49,191 nucleotides of DNA, from NCBI GenBank assembly GCA_964435235.1, contig CAYSXZ010000032.1, forward strand, positions 1 through 49,191. Direction: 5' to 3'. The notes beneath the pieces are model-generated. The model saw nothing but the letters and a program-made list of their open reading frames with translations. It was not told the DNA's origin and ran no database searches. This DNA is from JAVZJR01 sp964435235. GTDB lineage: Archaea; Micrarchaeota; Micrarchaeia; Anstonellales; Bilamarchaeaceae. Position 1 is the stretch's first letter, and the number at the start of each line of letters is the position of its first letter. Shown in pieces: positions 8,817 through 15,834 of this stretch. Made by a program: the position numbers and the translations under genes.

Positions 8817-9355
8817 AGCGTCAGCTATTTCATATACTCATAGGAGTAATAGCACTTCTAATACTAGTTTTTATAGGGAAGGGGACGCTAATGGCATTCT
8901 CGTTCTTTACTTTGATAATAGGCCTTCTTCTTGTTAATCTTACTTTCCTCGGTAAAAAAATATTACTAGTGGAATTTTTTAGGAAGCATTTCGAGAGAAA
9001 GAACATCCCATTCCCAGGATGGGGCTCTGCCTGCTATGCAACCGGAGTTCTTCTTATAACATCTTTTCTTACGAACCAAAACGCTATAGCTGCATCTATA
9101 ATAATACTCGGTATAGGGGATGGTGTTTCCACTCTTATTGGCAGGAACGGAAGAATACCCCTACCATATAATCGTAAAAAGACGCTTGAAGGTAGCTTTG
9201 CATTTTTCCTATCATCTCTTCTCGGGTATTCCTTTGTCGGACCACTCATCATCCCAGCCGCGTTTCTTGCAGCTATATCTGAATCGTTAGATCTTCCGAT
9301 TGATGATAATTTATTCGTTCCAATAATCACTACAGCATTCTTTATGGTGGTTTGA
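8798..9355 (+). CDS. dolichol/polyprenol kinase-like integral membrane protein (SEC59/phosphatidate cytidylyltransferase superfamily)
   Basis: About 185 aa, with five or six hydrophobic helices. The diagnostic segment is GIGDGVSTLIG followed by KKTLEGSFAFF, the CTP-binding signature of the dolichol/phytol kinase family. Expected role: CTP-dependent phosphorylation of a polyprenol or related isoprenoid alcohol at the membrane. ATG 8798 is chosen because a GGAGGAG Shine-Dalgarno sequence lies 6 nt upstream (8785-8791); the frame also extends to a TTG at 8783. It overlaps the PAP2 gene by 19 bp, implying translational coupling. Confidence 0.82.
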   Translation: MEEIEIKRQLFHILIGVIALLILVFIGKGTLMAFSFFTLIIGLLLVNLTFLGKKILLVEFFRKHFERKNIPFPGWGSACYATGVLLITSFLTNQNAIAASIIILGIGDGVSTLIGRNGRIPLPYNRKKTLEGSFAFFLSSLLGYSFVGPLIIPAAFLAAISESLDLPIDDNLFVPIITTAFFMVV

Positions 9356-10128
9356 TGCCGATTCTACTATTTACATCAAATAATACCGCGAGCAAAAATA
9401 TCGCAATCCAACTTATAGAAAAGCACGGTTTCACAGAAATAGAAAAATCTAAGTGGGAAAGGAACGGTATTCTTCTCATAGATACAAAAGCGCCAAGCGT
9501 ATTAGATGTTCCGAAAGATTTTGATACGGATTGCATAATCGTCCTTAGTTCACATAAAAGCAAGAGCGGTGACCGGATGCTTACTGCGCATTTCCCAGGA
9601 AACTGGACGGATGCTGCATATGGCGGAAAGCCAAGGACATTGAATATTGCGTTTGGAAGTATGCTAAAGATAATAATGCAAGAACTTGTAAGGTCGAATA
9701 AAATTGGTTGGCCTGTTTATGTAGAAGCAGATCATCATGGCCCCACCTGCAGTGTTCCGATAATATTCGTAGAGATCGGCAGTACGGAAAAAGAGTGGGG
9801 CGACAAGATAGCAGCAGAATCTGTTGCGGAAGCGATAAGCAATAGTTTAAAACGAAACGAAAGATATGAATGCGTGTTCGGAACCGGCGGCGGGCACTAT
9901 GCCATCGAGTTTACAGATATAATTCTTAAAACAAACTATGCAGTGGGGCACATAGCACCAAAGCATGTGTTGGATTCTCTTGATGAGGATATTTTTAGAC
10001 AGGCTATTGAAAAAAATGTTGAAACAGTAAGAAAGGTTTTTGTCCTGAAAGAAAGCACGAATAGAGGGCATAAAAGAAAGATAAGCGAATACTGCTCAGG
10101 GCTTGGTGTCGAATACATCGAAATTTAG
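9355..10128 (+). CDS. dtdA: D-aminoacyl-tRNA deacylase, archaeal/plant type (DtdA)
   Basis: DtdA (GEK1-type, DTD2 family) hydrolyses D-amino acids from mischarged tRNAs. The roughly 257-aa protein shows the family marks EADHHGPT and GTGGGHYAIEF, whose histidines are thought to bind zinc, plus the opening SNNTASKNIA. Start choice: ATG 9355 overlaps the upstream TGA and follows GGTGG; a TTG three bases earlier is in frame. It is the last gene of the 3.6-10.1 kb run. The next gene has its own TATA box. Confidence 0.92.
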   Translation: MPILLFTSNNTASKNIAIQLIEKHGFTEIEKSKWERNGILLIDTKAPSVLDVPKDFDTDCIIVLSSHKSKSGDRMLTAHFPGNWTDAAYGGKPRTLNIAFGSMLKIIMQELVRSNKIGWPVYVEADHHGPTCSVPIIFVEIGSTEKEWGDKIAAESVAEAISNSLKRNERYECVFGTGGGHYAIEFTDIILKTNYAVGHIAPKHVLDSLDEDIFRQAIEKNVETVRKVFVLKESTNRGHKRKISEYCSGLGVEYIEI

Positions 10129-10160
10129 AATAGAGACAAGCACTTACAACACCATATACA

Positions 10161-10172
10161 AGTATTTAAAAT
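10161..10172 (+). promoter_or_regulatory. TATA-like box of the antiporter gene
   Basis: The sequence agtatttaaaat is centred about 27 bp before the ATG at 10194, and no Shine-Dalgarno sequence is present. This suggests a separate, leaderless transcript for the antiporter. Confidence 0.5.
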
Positions 10173-10193
10173 AATTCAACGAGAATTAATTGT

Positions 10194-11459
10194 ATGTTTG
10201 AAATCTTTTTCATATTAGGCCTTACAATACTCATCGGCTTTGCAGCTACGTCCCTTTTCGAAAGAACGCGCATTTCAGAAGTTATCATACTCATGCTTTT
10301 CGGTTTTTTACTTGGACCGATATTTCATATAGTAGATGCATCTCCTGGTTCTGTCATCGTGTCGATACTCCCGTTTATCGCCACCCTTGCCCTGATAGTC
10401 CTTCTGTTCGATGGTGGCATGACTATCGATGTATTTGCAGTCGCACGTTCCATACGAAGAAGCACGGTATTCACTATAACCGTTTTCATCATAACTGTAA
10501 TACTCGTATCCATATTCGCAACGCTTTTGCTCGGCTGGCCGTTTCTAAATGGAGTTCTCCTCGGTGCGATCATAGGCGGAACAAGTTCCGCAATCGTAAT
10601 AGCGATGGTAGAAAGGATAAATATCTCAAAAGACATCAAATCCCTTCTTATAATAGAATCCACGATCACGGACGCATTATGCATAATCACTGCAGGAATA
10701 GTGATTCAGCTCATCGTTGCGCACCAGACCCCTGAAGCTGGTGCTGTCGTAAATCTTTTGCTTTCGTCTTTTACCATAGCGTTGCTTCTTGGCGTAGTTT
10801 GCGCTGCAGCATGGATTACACTGATGAAAAAATTCTCAACTGTAAAATATGCGTACATGCTTACACTCGCAGCAGTATTCGGCCTTTATGCAGTGACAGA
10901 GGCGATAAAGAGCAATGGTGGTTTTGCCGTCTTCATTTTTGGCCTCGTGCTTGGAAATGCGCGAGAGATAGGAAGTATCTTTGGGATGAAACTTGAGGCA
11001 CCTTTGGCCCAGATAATTCATATCTTCCAGGAGGAGATAACATTCTTCATAAGGACATTCTTTTTCGTTTACATAGGTCTTCTCATTTCACCTGCATATT
11101 TTAACCTTGGTACCATTGTAGTTTCCATTGCGCTTCTCCTCCTGCTCGTAGCATCGAGATGGCTTGCGCAAAAGGCTCTTCTTACAGACATCTCCGTGCG
11201 GGAGCGCAATATTGTAATCGCTATACTACCAAGGGGGCTTGCCGCCGCAGTACTTGCAACAATACCGCTTGCTAACGGGATAGCCATTCCAAGCTTCCAG
11301 GAACTTGTTTTTGGCCTAATATTTCTCTCTAACATTGTTGCGACTGCAGGCATATTTATGTTTGATAAAAAAGAAAAAAAAGAAACTGAGAAGGAAACTA
11401 AACCCCAAGCTCCTGAAACTGAAGAACAAATATCACAGCAAGATAAAGGCAGTACATGA
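10194..11459 (+). CDS. cation/proton antiporter (CPA, NhaP/KefB-like)
   Basis: 421-aa integral membrane protein with about twelve hydrophobic segments. LLFDGGMTID resembles the conserved LLFxxGL segment of monovalent cation/proton antiporters. ESTITDALCII corresponds to the ion-binding ND/DD motif of transmembrane helix 5, here as TD. This would exchange Na+ or K+ for H+ across the cytoplasmic membrane. After the last helix, a charged tail of about 40 residues (rich in Lys, Glu and Gln) is probably cytoplasmic. It is monocistronic by context and faces the convergent sua5 gene. Confidence 0.88.
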   Translation: MFEIFFILGLTILIGFAATSLFERTRISEVIILMLFGFLLGPIFHIVDASPGSVIVSILPFIATLALIVLLFDGGMTIDVFAVARSIRRSTVFTITVFIITVILVSIFATLLLGWPFLNGVLLGAIIGGTSSAIVIAMVERINISKDIKSLLIIESTITDALCIITAGIVIQLIVAHQTPEAGAVVNLLLSSFTIALLLGVVCAAAWITLMKKFSTVKYAYMLTLAAVFGLYAVTEAIKSNGGFAVFIFGLVLGNAREIGSIFGMKLEAPLAQIIHIFQEEITFFIRTFFFVYIGLLISPAYFNLGTIVVSIALLLLLVASRWLAQKALLTDISVRERNIVIAILPRGLAAAVLATIPLANGIAIPSFQELVFGLIFLSNIVATAGIFMFDKKEKKETEKETKPQAPETEEQISQQDKGST

Positions 11460-11460
11460 G

Positions 11461-11530
11461 CAAGAAAAAAAGTACCTTGTGCCCATTACAATTGTATTTT
11501 TCATATGTTTGTGAAAAAAGTAAACATATA
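11461..11530. terminator. convergent intergenic terminator region with hairpin
   Basis: Between the convergent antiporter and sua5 genes there is a T-run for plus-strand transcripts (attgtatttttc, 11491-11502). A run of seven A's at 11465-11471 would be a U-tract for minus-strand transcripts. An 8-bp inverted repeat, ATATGTTT (11503-11510) and AAACATAT (11522-11529), has an 11-nt loop. Archaeal termination uses U-tracts recognised with FttA, so the T-runs are the more likely signal. Confidence 0.45.
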
Positions 11531-11540
11531 TGATTTAAAT

Positions 11541-12152
11541 TCAATCTTCGGGAAATTTAGTAAGATCTATAATTCCTACTCCTTTTCTTACTATTTTCTT
11601 TCTAACTAGGTCGACAACATCTGACGATTTTTTATATCTTGTAGGACCACAATCCACAGCGAGATCTGCAGCATTGAGTATTTCATTGGTTATTTCATTG
11701 AAAGAAACTGGTGGAGGCTCTCCTGTTTTATTTGCGCTTGTGCTTACTATGGGTTTCCCTACTTCCTCATTAAGCCTATTGCAGAAATCTGATTCCGGAA
11801 TTCTTACCCCAAGCGTTCCATCAAAACTTACGGGAAGAGGTTTGCGCATTTTGAGGATGAACGCAAATGGACCGGGAAGGTATCTTTTTAGTATGACCTC
11901 TTCCCAGAGCCCGATCTCACAATATTCATCTATCATGTTAATATCAGCCATCATAACAAGAAGCGATTTATCTGGACTAAGCCCCTTTATTTTTCTTATT
12001 TTGGCGACCACATCGGCCTTAGTTGCGTCACATCCTATCCCGTAAACAGTATCAGTTGGATATATCAGTATCTTGCCGTTTAGAACAGCATCCCTAGCGC
12101 GGTATAGTGCTTGGTCTACATCCCCGCCGCTATATCTTATTACCTCAACCAC
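11541..12152 (-). CDS. sua5: threonylcarbamoyl-AMP synthase (Sua5/YrdC family)
   Basis: Makes threonylcarbamoyl-AMP from threonine, bicarbonate and ATP for the t6A37 modification of ANN-decoding tRNAs. The 203-aa YrdC-fold protein has GKILIYPTDTVYGIGCDA near the N-terminus, KIKGLSPDKSL, GTLGVRIPES and PIVSTSANKTGEP. At this length it lacks the extra C-terminal Sua5 domain, so it is a YrdC-only form. It starts with GTG directly after the lysS TAG stop and is co-transcribed with lysS. Confidence 0.93.
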   Translation of the reverse strand: MVEVIRYSGGDVDQALYRARDAVLNGKILIYPTDTVYGIGCDATKADVVAKIRKIKGLSPDKSLLVMMADINMIDEYCEIGLWEEVILKRYLPGPFAFILKMRKPLPVSFDGTLGVRIPESDFCNRLNEEVGKPIVSTSANKTGEPPPVSFNEITNEILNAADLAVDCGPTRYKKSSDVVDLVRKKIVRKGVGIIDLTKFPED

Positions 12153-13703
12153 CTATATCCCCGCCGTTTCTTTAATTCTTCCTACGCCTATCGCGTGTAT
12201 CATCCTTCCAAGGCGTGGTCCAGACTCCTTTCCTATTAACCATTTATAAATATCTTTAAAGATATCTTTTGCTTCCATTTCTTTTTCATCTGCTACTATA
12301 AATACAGTGTTGTGTATCTCCTCAGCGTTCATGTCTAGCGTAAGTTTTGAGAGGAAATATCTTACGATATCATTAGGCTTTTCCTTCATGCTTATCTCAA
12401 ACATGTATCTATCAGGTACCAACCCCCTTTCCATCCAAATTGTCAAGTATGGTTTTAGGAGTTGCGTTCCTTTCGGATCATCTATGAGTTCTCCAACCTT
12501 TTTCCAATCCTTGTATATGTTGTAATACAAAACCATATCTGCGACATCAGCCTTCCATATTCTCTTCACATTGCAAAGCTCAAAGGCTATCATCTTCTTG
12601 TGGTCTGCCCGACTCATCGTTTGGGCTTGCTCGGCAGCAATGCCTGCATTGCGTGCTTTGGATATCCTCTGGAATTCGTCCAGTATCGGGAAGAGCGTTT
12701 CCTTATCTATCACGAGTTCTTTATCTTCTTGGATATCTGGCTTGAAGAGGATGTATTTTATTAATTCTGGTGGCGCTAGTGTGAGGAGCTCATTGACAGT
12801 ATGGCCGATACCCTTGCTCTTGCTGTACTTCTTGCCATGGTATTTCAAAAGTCCGAATTTATACATATAAGGCGGTTCTTCGTTGTATATCTTTCTATGG
12901 ATCTCGATAAGCGTTGCTATCGTCCCGCCAGGGCTATGATGATCAATGCTTCCCCCCTCAACAACAACCTTGAGGAATTTTTGTCTTGTTGGCCAATCCA
13001 ATCTAAAAAGGAGTTTATAGTGATGATTGCTTATCTTATCTTCTCCGACATAACCGCACTTACTGCATCTGTAGCGGTATCGTCCTTCTTTGTATTCCAA
13101 AATGACGTTCTTATCTATGTTCTTGCATCTCTCGCACAGCGGTAATATAGGAAACCAATCAGCAGGCATCTCGCTGCGAAGGGAGCTTTCTTGGACCACC
13201 TTCTTTACCTCATCCTTCCTCTCGCATAGTAGGACAGCATACTTATCGTATTTTCCGCTTGCGTAAAGCTCGCTCGCTCTTAAAAATTTTGGTTTTACTC
13301 CGAATATCTTCATTATCTCCTTCGTCTCTGCTATGAAATGGTCGGCGAAACTCTTATGACAGCCTTTCGGGTCTCGAGCTATGGAGAGCGGCATCCCCAT
13401 GTCCTCATTTATTATCCCTGCATAATCCTTAAGCGGTTCTGGAACAGAATCGAGCGCATCGAAATCGTCAGATACGAATACGTAGTTAGTCTTACCATAT
13501 TTCTTCAGCTGCTGGCTTATTGCATGGGCGTAGAGAAACTCACAAAGCGTTCCTGGATGGACCGGTCCGCTTGGTGTTATCCCAGCCGCTACAACAAATG
13601 GCGGCTTCTTCTTCTCGCTTATTTTTTTTGCGATTATCTCAGACCAGTGCATGTTCTTTATGTCTTCTTTTTCCTTAGCATCCATGCTCGGATTAGCATA
13701 CAT
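12153..13703 (-). CDS. lysS: lysyl-tRNA synthetase, class I
   Basis: Class I LysRS, the archaeal form that charges tRNA-Lys, 516 aa. The HIGH-like motif is PSGPVHPG at residues 44-51, and KKYSKSKG is the KMSKS motif. A zinc-ribbon insertion carries two Cys pairs (CERC and CSKC). The C-terminal third is the helical anticodon-binding region. sua5 follows with no gap on the same strand. The start codon ATG 13703 lies opposite the region just upstream of the divergent membrane-protein gene. Confidence 0.95.
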   Translation of the reverse strand: MYANPSMDAKEKEDIKNMHWSEIIAKKISEKKKPPFVVAAGITPSGPVHPGTLCEFLYAHAISQQLKKYGKTNYVFVSDDFDALDSVPEPLKDYAGIINEDMGMPLSIARDPKGCHKSFADHFIAETKEIMKIFGVKPKFLRASELYASGKYDKYAVLLCERKDEVKKVVQESSLRSEMPADWFPILPLCERCKNIDKNVILEYKEGRYRYRCSKCGYVGEDKISNHHYKLLFRLDWPTRQKFLKVVVEGGSIDHHSPGGTIATLIEIHRKIYNEEPPYMYKFGLLKYHGKKYSKSKGIGHTVNELLTLAPPELIKYILFKPDIQEDKELVIDKETLFPILDEFQRISKARNAGIAAEQAQTMSRADHKKMIAFELCNVKRIWKADVADMVLYYNIYKDWKKVGELIDDPKGTQLLKPYLTIWMERGLVPDRYMFEISMKEKPNDIVRYFLSKLTLDMNAEEIHNTVFIVADEKEMEAKDIFKDIYKWLIGKESGPRLGRMIHAIGVGRIKETAGI

Positions 13704-13754
13704 ACATTTTTAAAAATGTTAATGAAGAGGATAAATAAAAAAGAGGTTGATGAT

Positions 13755-14066
13755 ATGGCGGAAGAAAAAACAGAAGCAAAAACAACAGAGGGAAAGGATA
13801 CGACCTTAGCACTTTTAGCTTACGTGCTTACGTGGATTTCCGGTCTTATAGTGTTCGTTATAGCAAAAGATAAATTCGCCAAATTCCACGGAATGCAAGC
13901 CATACTACTTGGTGTCTTGGGGTACGCTTTAGCTCTTGTGACACTTGGAATCGGCCTATTTCTAGTTTGGCTTTATTGCCTCTATATTGGAATCGTACAT
14001 GCCTATAAGGGCGAGATGTACAAGGTTCCGTATATAGGAGAATACGCTGAAAAATACGCAAGCTAA
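13755..14066 (+). CDS. small membrane protein, DUF4870-like
   Basis: 103 aa. An acidic/basic N-terminal tail of about 20 residues is followed by three hydrophobic segments, with KFAKFHGMQAILLG between the first and second. The pattern resembles DUF4870-type proteins, whose function is unknown. The start is ATG 13755, which follows an AAGAGGT Shine-Dalgarno sequence. The same frame stays open far upstream antisense to lysS, but that part has no coding support. It is probably the first gene of a unit with the dephospho-CoA kinase 29 bp downstream. Confidence 0.72.
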   Translation: MAEEKTEAKTTEGKDTTLALLAYVLTWISGLIVFVIAKDKFAKFHGMQAILLGVLGYALALVTLGIGLFLVWLYCLYIGIVHAYKGEMYKVPYIGEYAEKYAS

Positions 14067-14094
14067 ATAGAATCTTTTTTCTTTTTCTGATTTT

Positions 14095-14580
14095 ATGATA
14101 ATCCCAGAAAGGATAAAGAAACAACTCAGAAAACCTCTTGGCAAGGTTCACAAAGATATCTCTTTCTTGAAAAGAACAAAAAAAAGGATAATATCAATAG
14201 GAGACGAGTCGACAGCAAATATTCTCTCGCTTGGAATAAAACCGCATCTCGCTGTTTTCGATTTAAAAATAATGCGAAAGAAAGTAAGCAAGAAAATTCG
14301 TGAGCTTTTCCTATCTTCTTTTAGAAGGATAAAACGATATAAAAATAAAAAGGGCACGCTATCGGAGAAGCTTCTAAGGGATTCCCCTTACCTACTGAGA
14401 GATGGCGGTGCCATATTTATAGACGGAGAGGAGGACCTAACAGCCATCGCATTTATGCTTAAAGGAGGAAAAAGAGATATTATCGTATATGGGCAGCCGC
14501 GGAGAGGGATGGTTATTGTCGAACCTAAAAAGGTAAAAGTCAAAATAAAAAAGATCCTTGGTTTTGTTTTAGCTACCTGA
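14095..14580 (+). CDS. GTP-dependent dephospho-CoA kinase (DUF359 family)
   Basis: 161 aa. The DUF359 family performs the last step of archaeal coenzyme A synthesis, phosphorylating dephospho-CoA with GTP. Recognisable elements are IISIGDESTANIL, KPHLAVFD, IDGEEDLTAIAFML and VYGQPRRGMVIV. The GEEDL segment and the Asp of the VFD strand are the conserved acidic residues. The 3' end overlaps by 12 bp a convergent 59-aa membrane protein gene. Confidence 0.9.
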   Translation: MIIPERIKKQLRKPLGKVHKDISFLKRTKKRIISIGDESTANILSLGIKPHLAVFDLKIMRKKVSKKIRELFLSSFRRIKRYKNKKGTLSEKLLRDSPYLLRDGGAIFIDGEEDLTAIAFMLKGGKRDIIVYGQPRRGMVIVEPKKVKVKIKKILGFVLAT

Positions 14581-14748
14581 GCCCTTTGTCATGAAATATA
14601 TGGAAATGCCAGCGCATACAGTGAGTACGACACCAAGTATTATCAACATATCCTGTTCAAGTGATACTAAGGTGCTGATAAGATAGGTCGCCCCTACCCC
14701 TATTAGCAATCCCCCTATGATCGCAGCTGCTTTCTGAAGGCCGCCCAT
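14569..14748 (-). CDS. 59-aa two-helix membrane protein, unrecognised
   Basis: A short gene below common ORF length cut-offs. The start ATG at 14748 is preceded by a GGTGG Shine-Dalgarno sequence (14756-14760 on the minus strand, 7 nt away). The stop is TAA at 14569-14571. The protein has two hydrophobic segments, about residues 6-28 (AAAIIGGLLIGVGATYLIST) and 34-53, and a short polar tail ending KGSGS. It starts 11 bp after the stop of the PRC-barrel gene on the same strand, so the two are probably co-transcribed. I do not recognise the family. Confidence 0.68.
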   Translation of the reverse strand: MGGLQKAAAIIGGLLIGVGATYLISTLVSLEQDMLIILGVVLTVCAGISIYFMTKGSGS

Positions 14749-14759
14749 CTTTCTTCCAC

Positions 14760-15023
14760 CTACTCTTCTTGTATTACACCTGGGGCAGTCGGACCTTTCA
14801 TAACTACTATAACGTCCTCAACTGACTTAACATTCTTGTACATTATACTTTTTTCCCTAAGTGCCTTTTTGATCTCTTCTCTTCCTCCTGGCATGGGTTC
14901 TGTTAATATTCTTAGAACCTCTCCTGTCTCGAAGTCAAGGATAAAATCCTGTACATTTCCCAGAAATTTTCCCGTGTCGGTGAAAATTTCCATTCCATAT
15001 AGTCTCGAGAGTTTAGTCGCCAT
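14760..15023 (-). CDS. PRC-barrel domain protein (CdpB-like)
   Basis: 87-aa single PRC-barrel domain: KLSRLYGMEIFTDTGKFLGN followed by ILDFETGEVLRIL is the usual beta pattern. Short archaeal PRC-barrel proteins include CdpB, which links SepF/FtsZ division machinery in haloarchaea. That role here is by family analogy only. ATG 15023 is chosen over the in-frame GTG at 15032 because GGTGAT lies just upstream. A TATA-like TTTATAATTAA (about 15053-15063, minus strand) lies about 35 bp before the start. Its downstream partner is a 59-aa membrane protein. Confidence 0.75.
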   Translation of the reverse strand: MATKLSRLYGMEIFTDTGKFLGNVQDFILDFETGEVLRILTEPMPGGREEIKKALREKSIMYKNVKSVEDVIVVMKGPTAPGVIQEE

Positions 15024-15115
15024 GCTAATCACCTTAAAACCTATTCTTCACTTTTAATTATAAACCTTTCTGGTCTATTCTTCTACATTAAAATTCTGGG
15101 TTAGGTCGTGGTACT

Positions 15116-15556
15116 ATGGGGTTTATGGATTGGTTAACAGGAGAAAAAAAGAGCGAAGAAACGACAGAAATAACAGGAGGGAAGATTCTCTCAAAACCGT
15201 TTAAGATAGCTATGTCTTTTACACCACTAAGACTTAGTGCAAATCAGAAGAATTCGGTCAATCTAAATATTAAAGTAACAAATATAACCAAAGACCCTCA
15301 GCTCGTCTCCGTGGACATCCTTCTTCCAAAAGATGCTTTCATCGGCTTTGAACCGACCTGCATAAACAAGGCTATGGAAAAGAGGTTAGGAGAAATAAAA
15401 CCAGGAGAAACAGCAACAGCGGTTATCCCAATATGGGCAAACAATCAGACGAAACCAGGGATACATGAGATAGGTATAACTGTTTACGCTCATTATATAG
15501 GATATGACAAGGTCCTAAATTACATGAAGACTAAAACTGCTGTTAGGATTGTGTAA
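15116..15556 (+). CDS. predicted beta-sandwich protein, unknown function
   Basis: 146 aa, no signal peptide, starting MGFMDWLTGEKK. From about residue 28 the sequence alternates hydrophobic and polar residues like an Ig- or arrestin-like sandwich (SVNLNIKVTNITKD; GEIKPGETATAVIPIWAN; GIHEIGITVYAHYIGY). The N-terminal MDWL segment could be a short amphipathic membrane anchor. I do not recognise the family. It stands alone between the divergent PRC-barrel gene and the convergent winged-helix gene. Confidence 0.72.
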   Translation: MGFMDWLTGEKKSEETTEITGGKILSKPFKIAMSFTPLRLSANQKNSVNLNIKVTNITKDPQLVSVDILLPKDAFIGFEPTCINKAMEKRLGEIKPGETATAVIPIWANNQTKPGIHEIGITVYAHYIGYDKVLNYMKTKTAVRIV

Positions 15557-15572
15557 TCTAAAGATGCATGTT

Positions 15573-15830
15573 TTAGGATGAGAACGAGTTTATTACCTCT
15601 GAAAGTGCTGTTGCAACCTTCCCTCCCTTTTCAGTTAGTTTTACCATTCTTTTCTTTCCATTCTTCTCTATTGTAACGAATCCCCCTTCTTCGAGTTTTC
15701 TTAGTAATTTTGTTGTGTGGACATAGGTCGCCCCGCTTTCTCTCGCGATTTCAGTCATGTATCTAGGACCGGATTCTTTCAATAGAAGCATCATCTTACA
15801 CGGTTTAATTCTAAGAAAACTTTTCTGCAC
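15573..15830 (-). CDS. small winged-helix transcription regulator
   Basis: 85-aa winged-helix domain: RYMTEIARESGATYVHTTKLLRKLEEGGFV is the helix-turn-helix and KNGKKRMVKLTEKG is the wing. No other domain is present. It starts with GTG at 15830, with GAGGTGAG as Shine-Dalgarno overlapping the FttA stop, so it is translated from the FttA mRNA. Similar small wHTH proteins belong to MarR/ArsR-like archaeal families. Its target cannot be inferred. Confidence 0.8.
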   Translation of the reverse strand: MQKSFLRIKPCKMMLLLKESGPRYMTEIARESGATYVHTTKLLRKLEEGGFVTIEKNGKKRMVKLTEKGGKVATALSEVINSFSS

Positions 15831-15834
15831 ACTC

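Noticed and set aside
13338..13754. Long plus-strand open frame upstream of the DUF4870-like gene
   Set aside because: It runs antisense to conserved lysS coding sequence. The downstream ATG 13755 has its own Shine-Dalgarno sequence and begins the only protein-like part.
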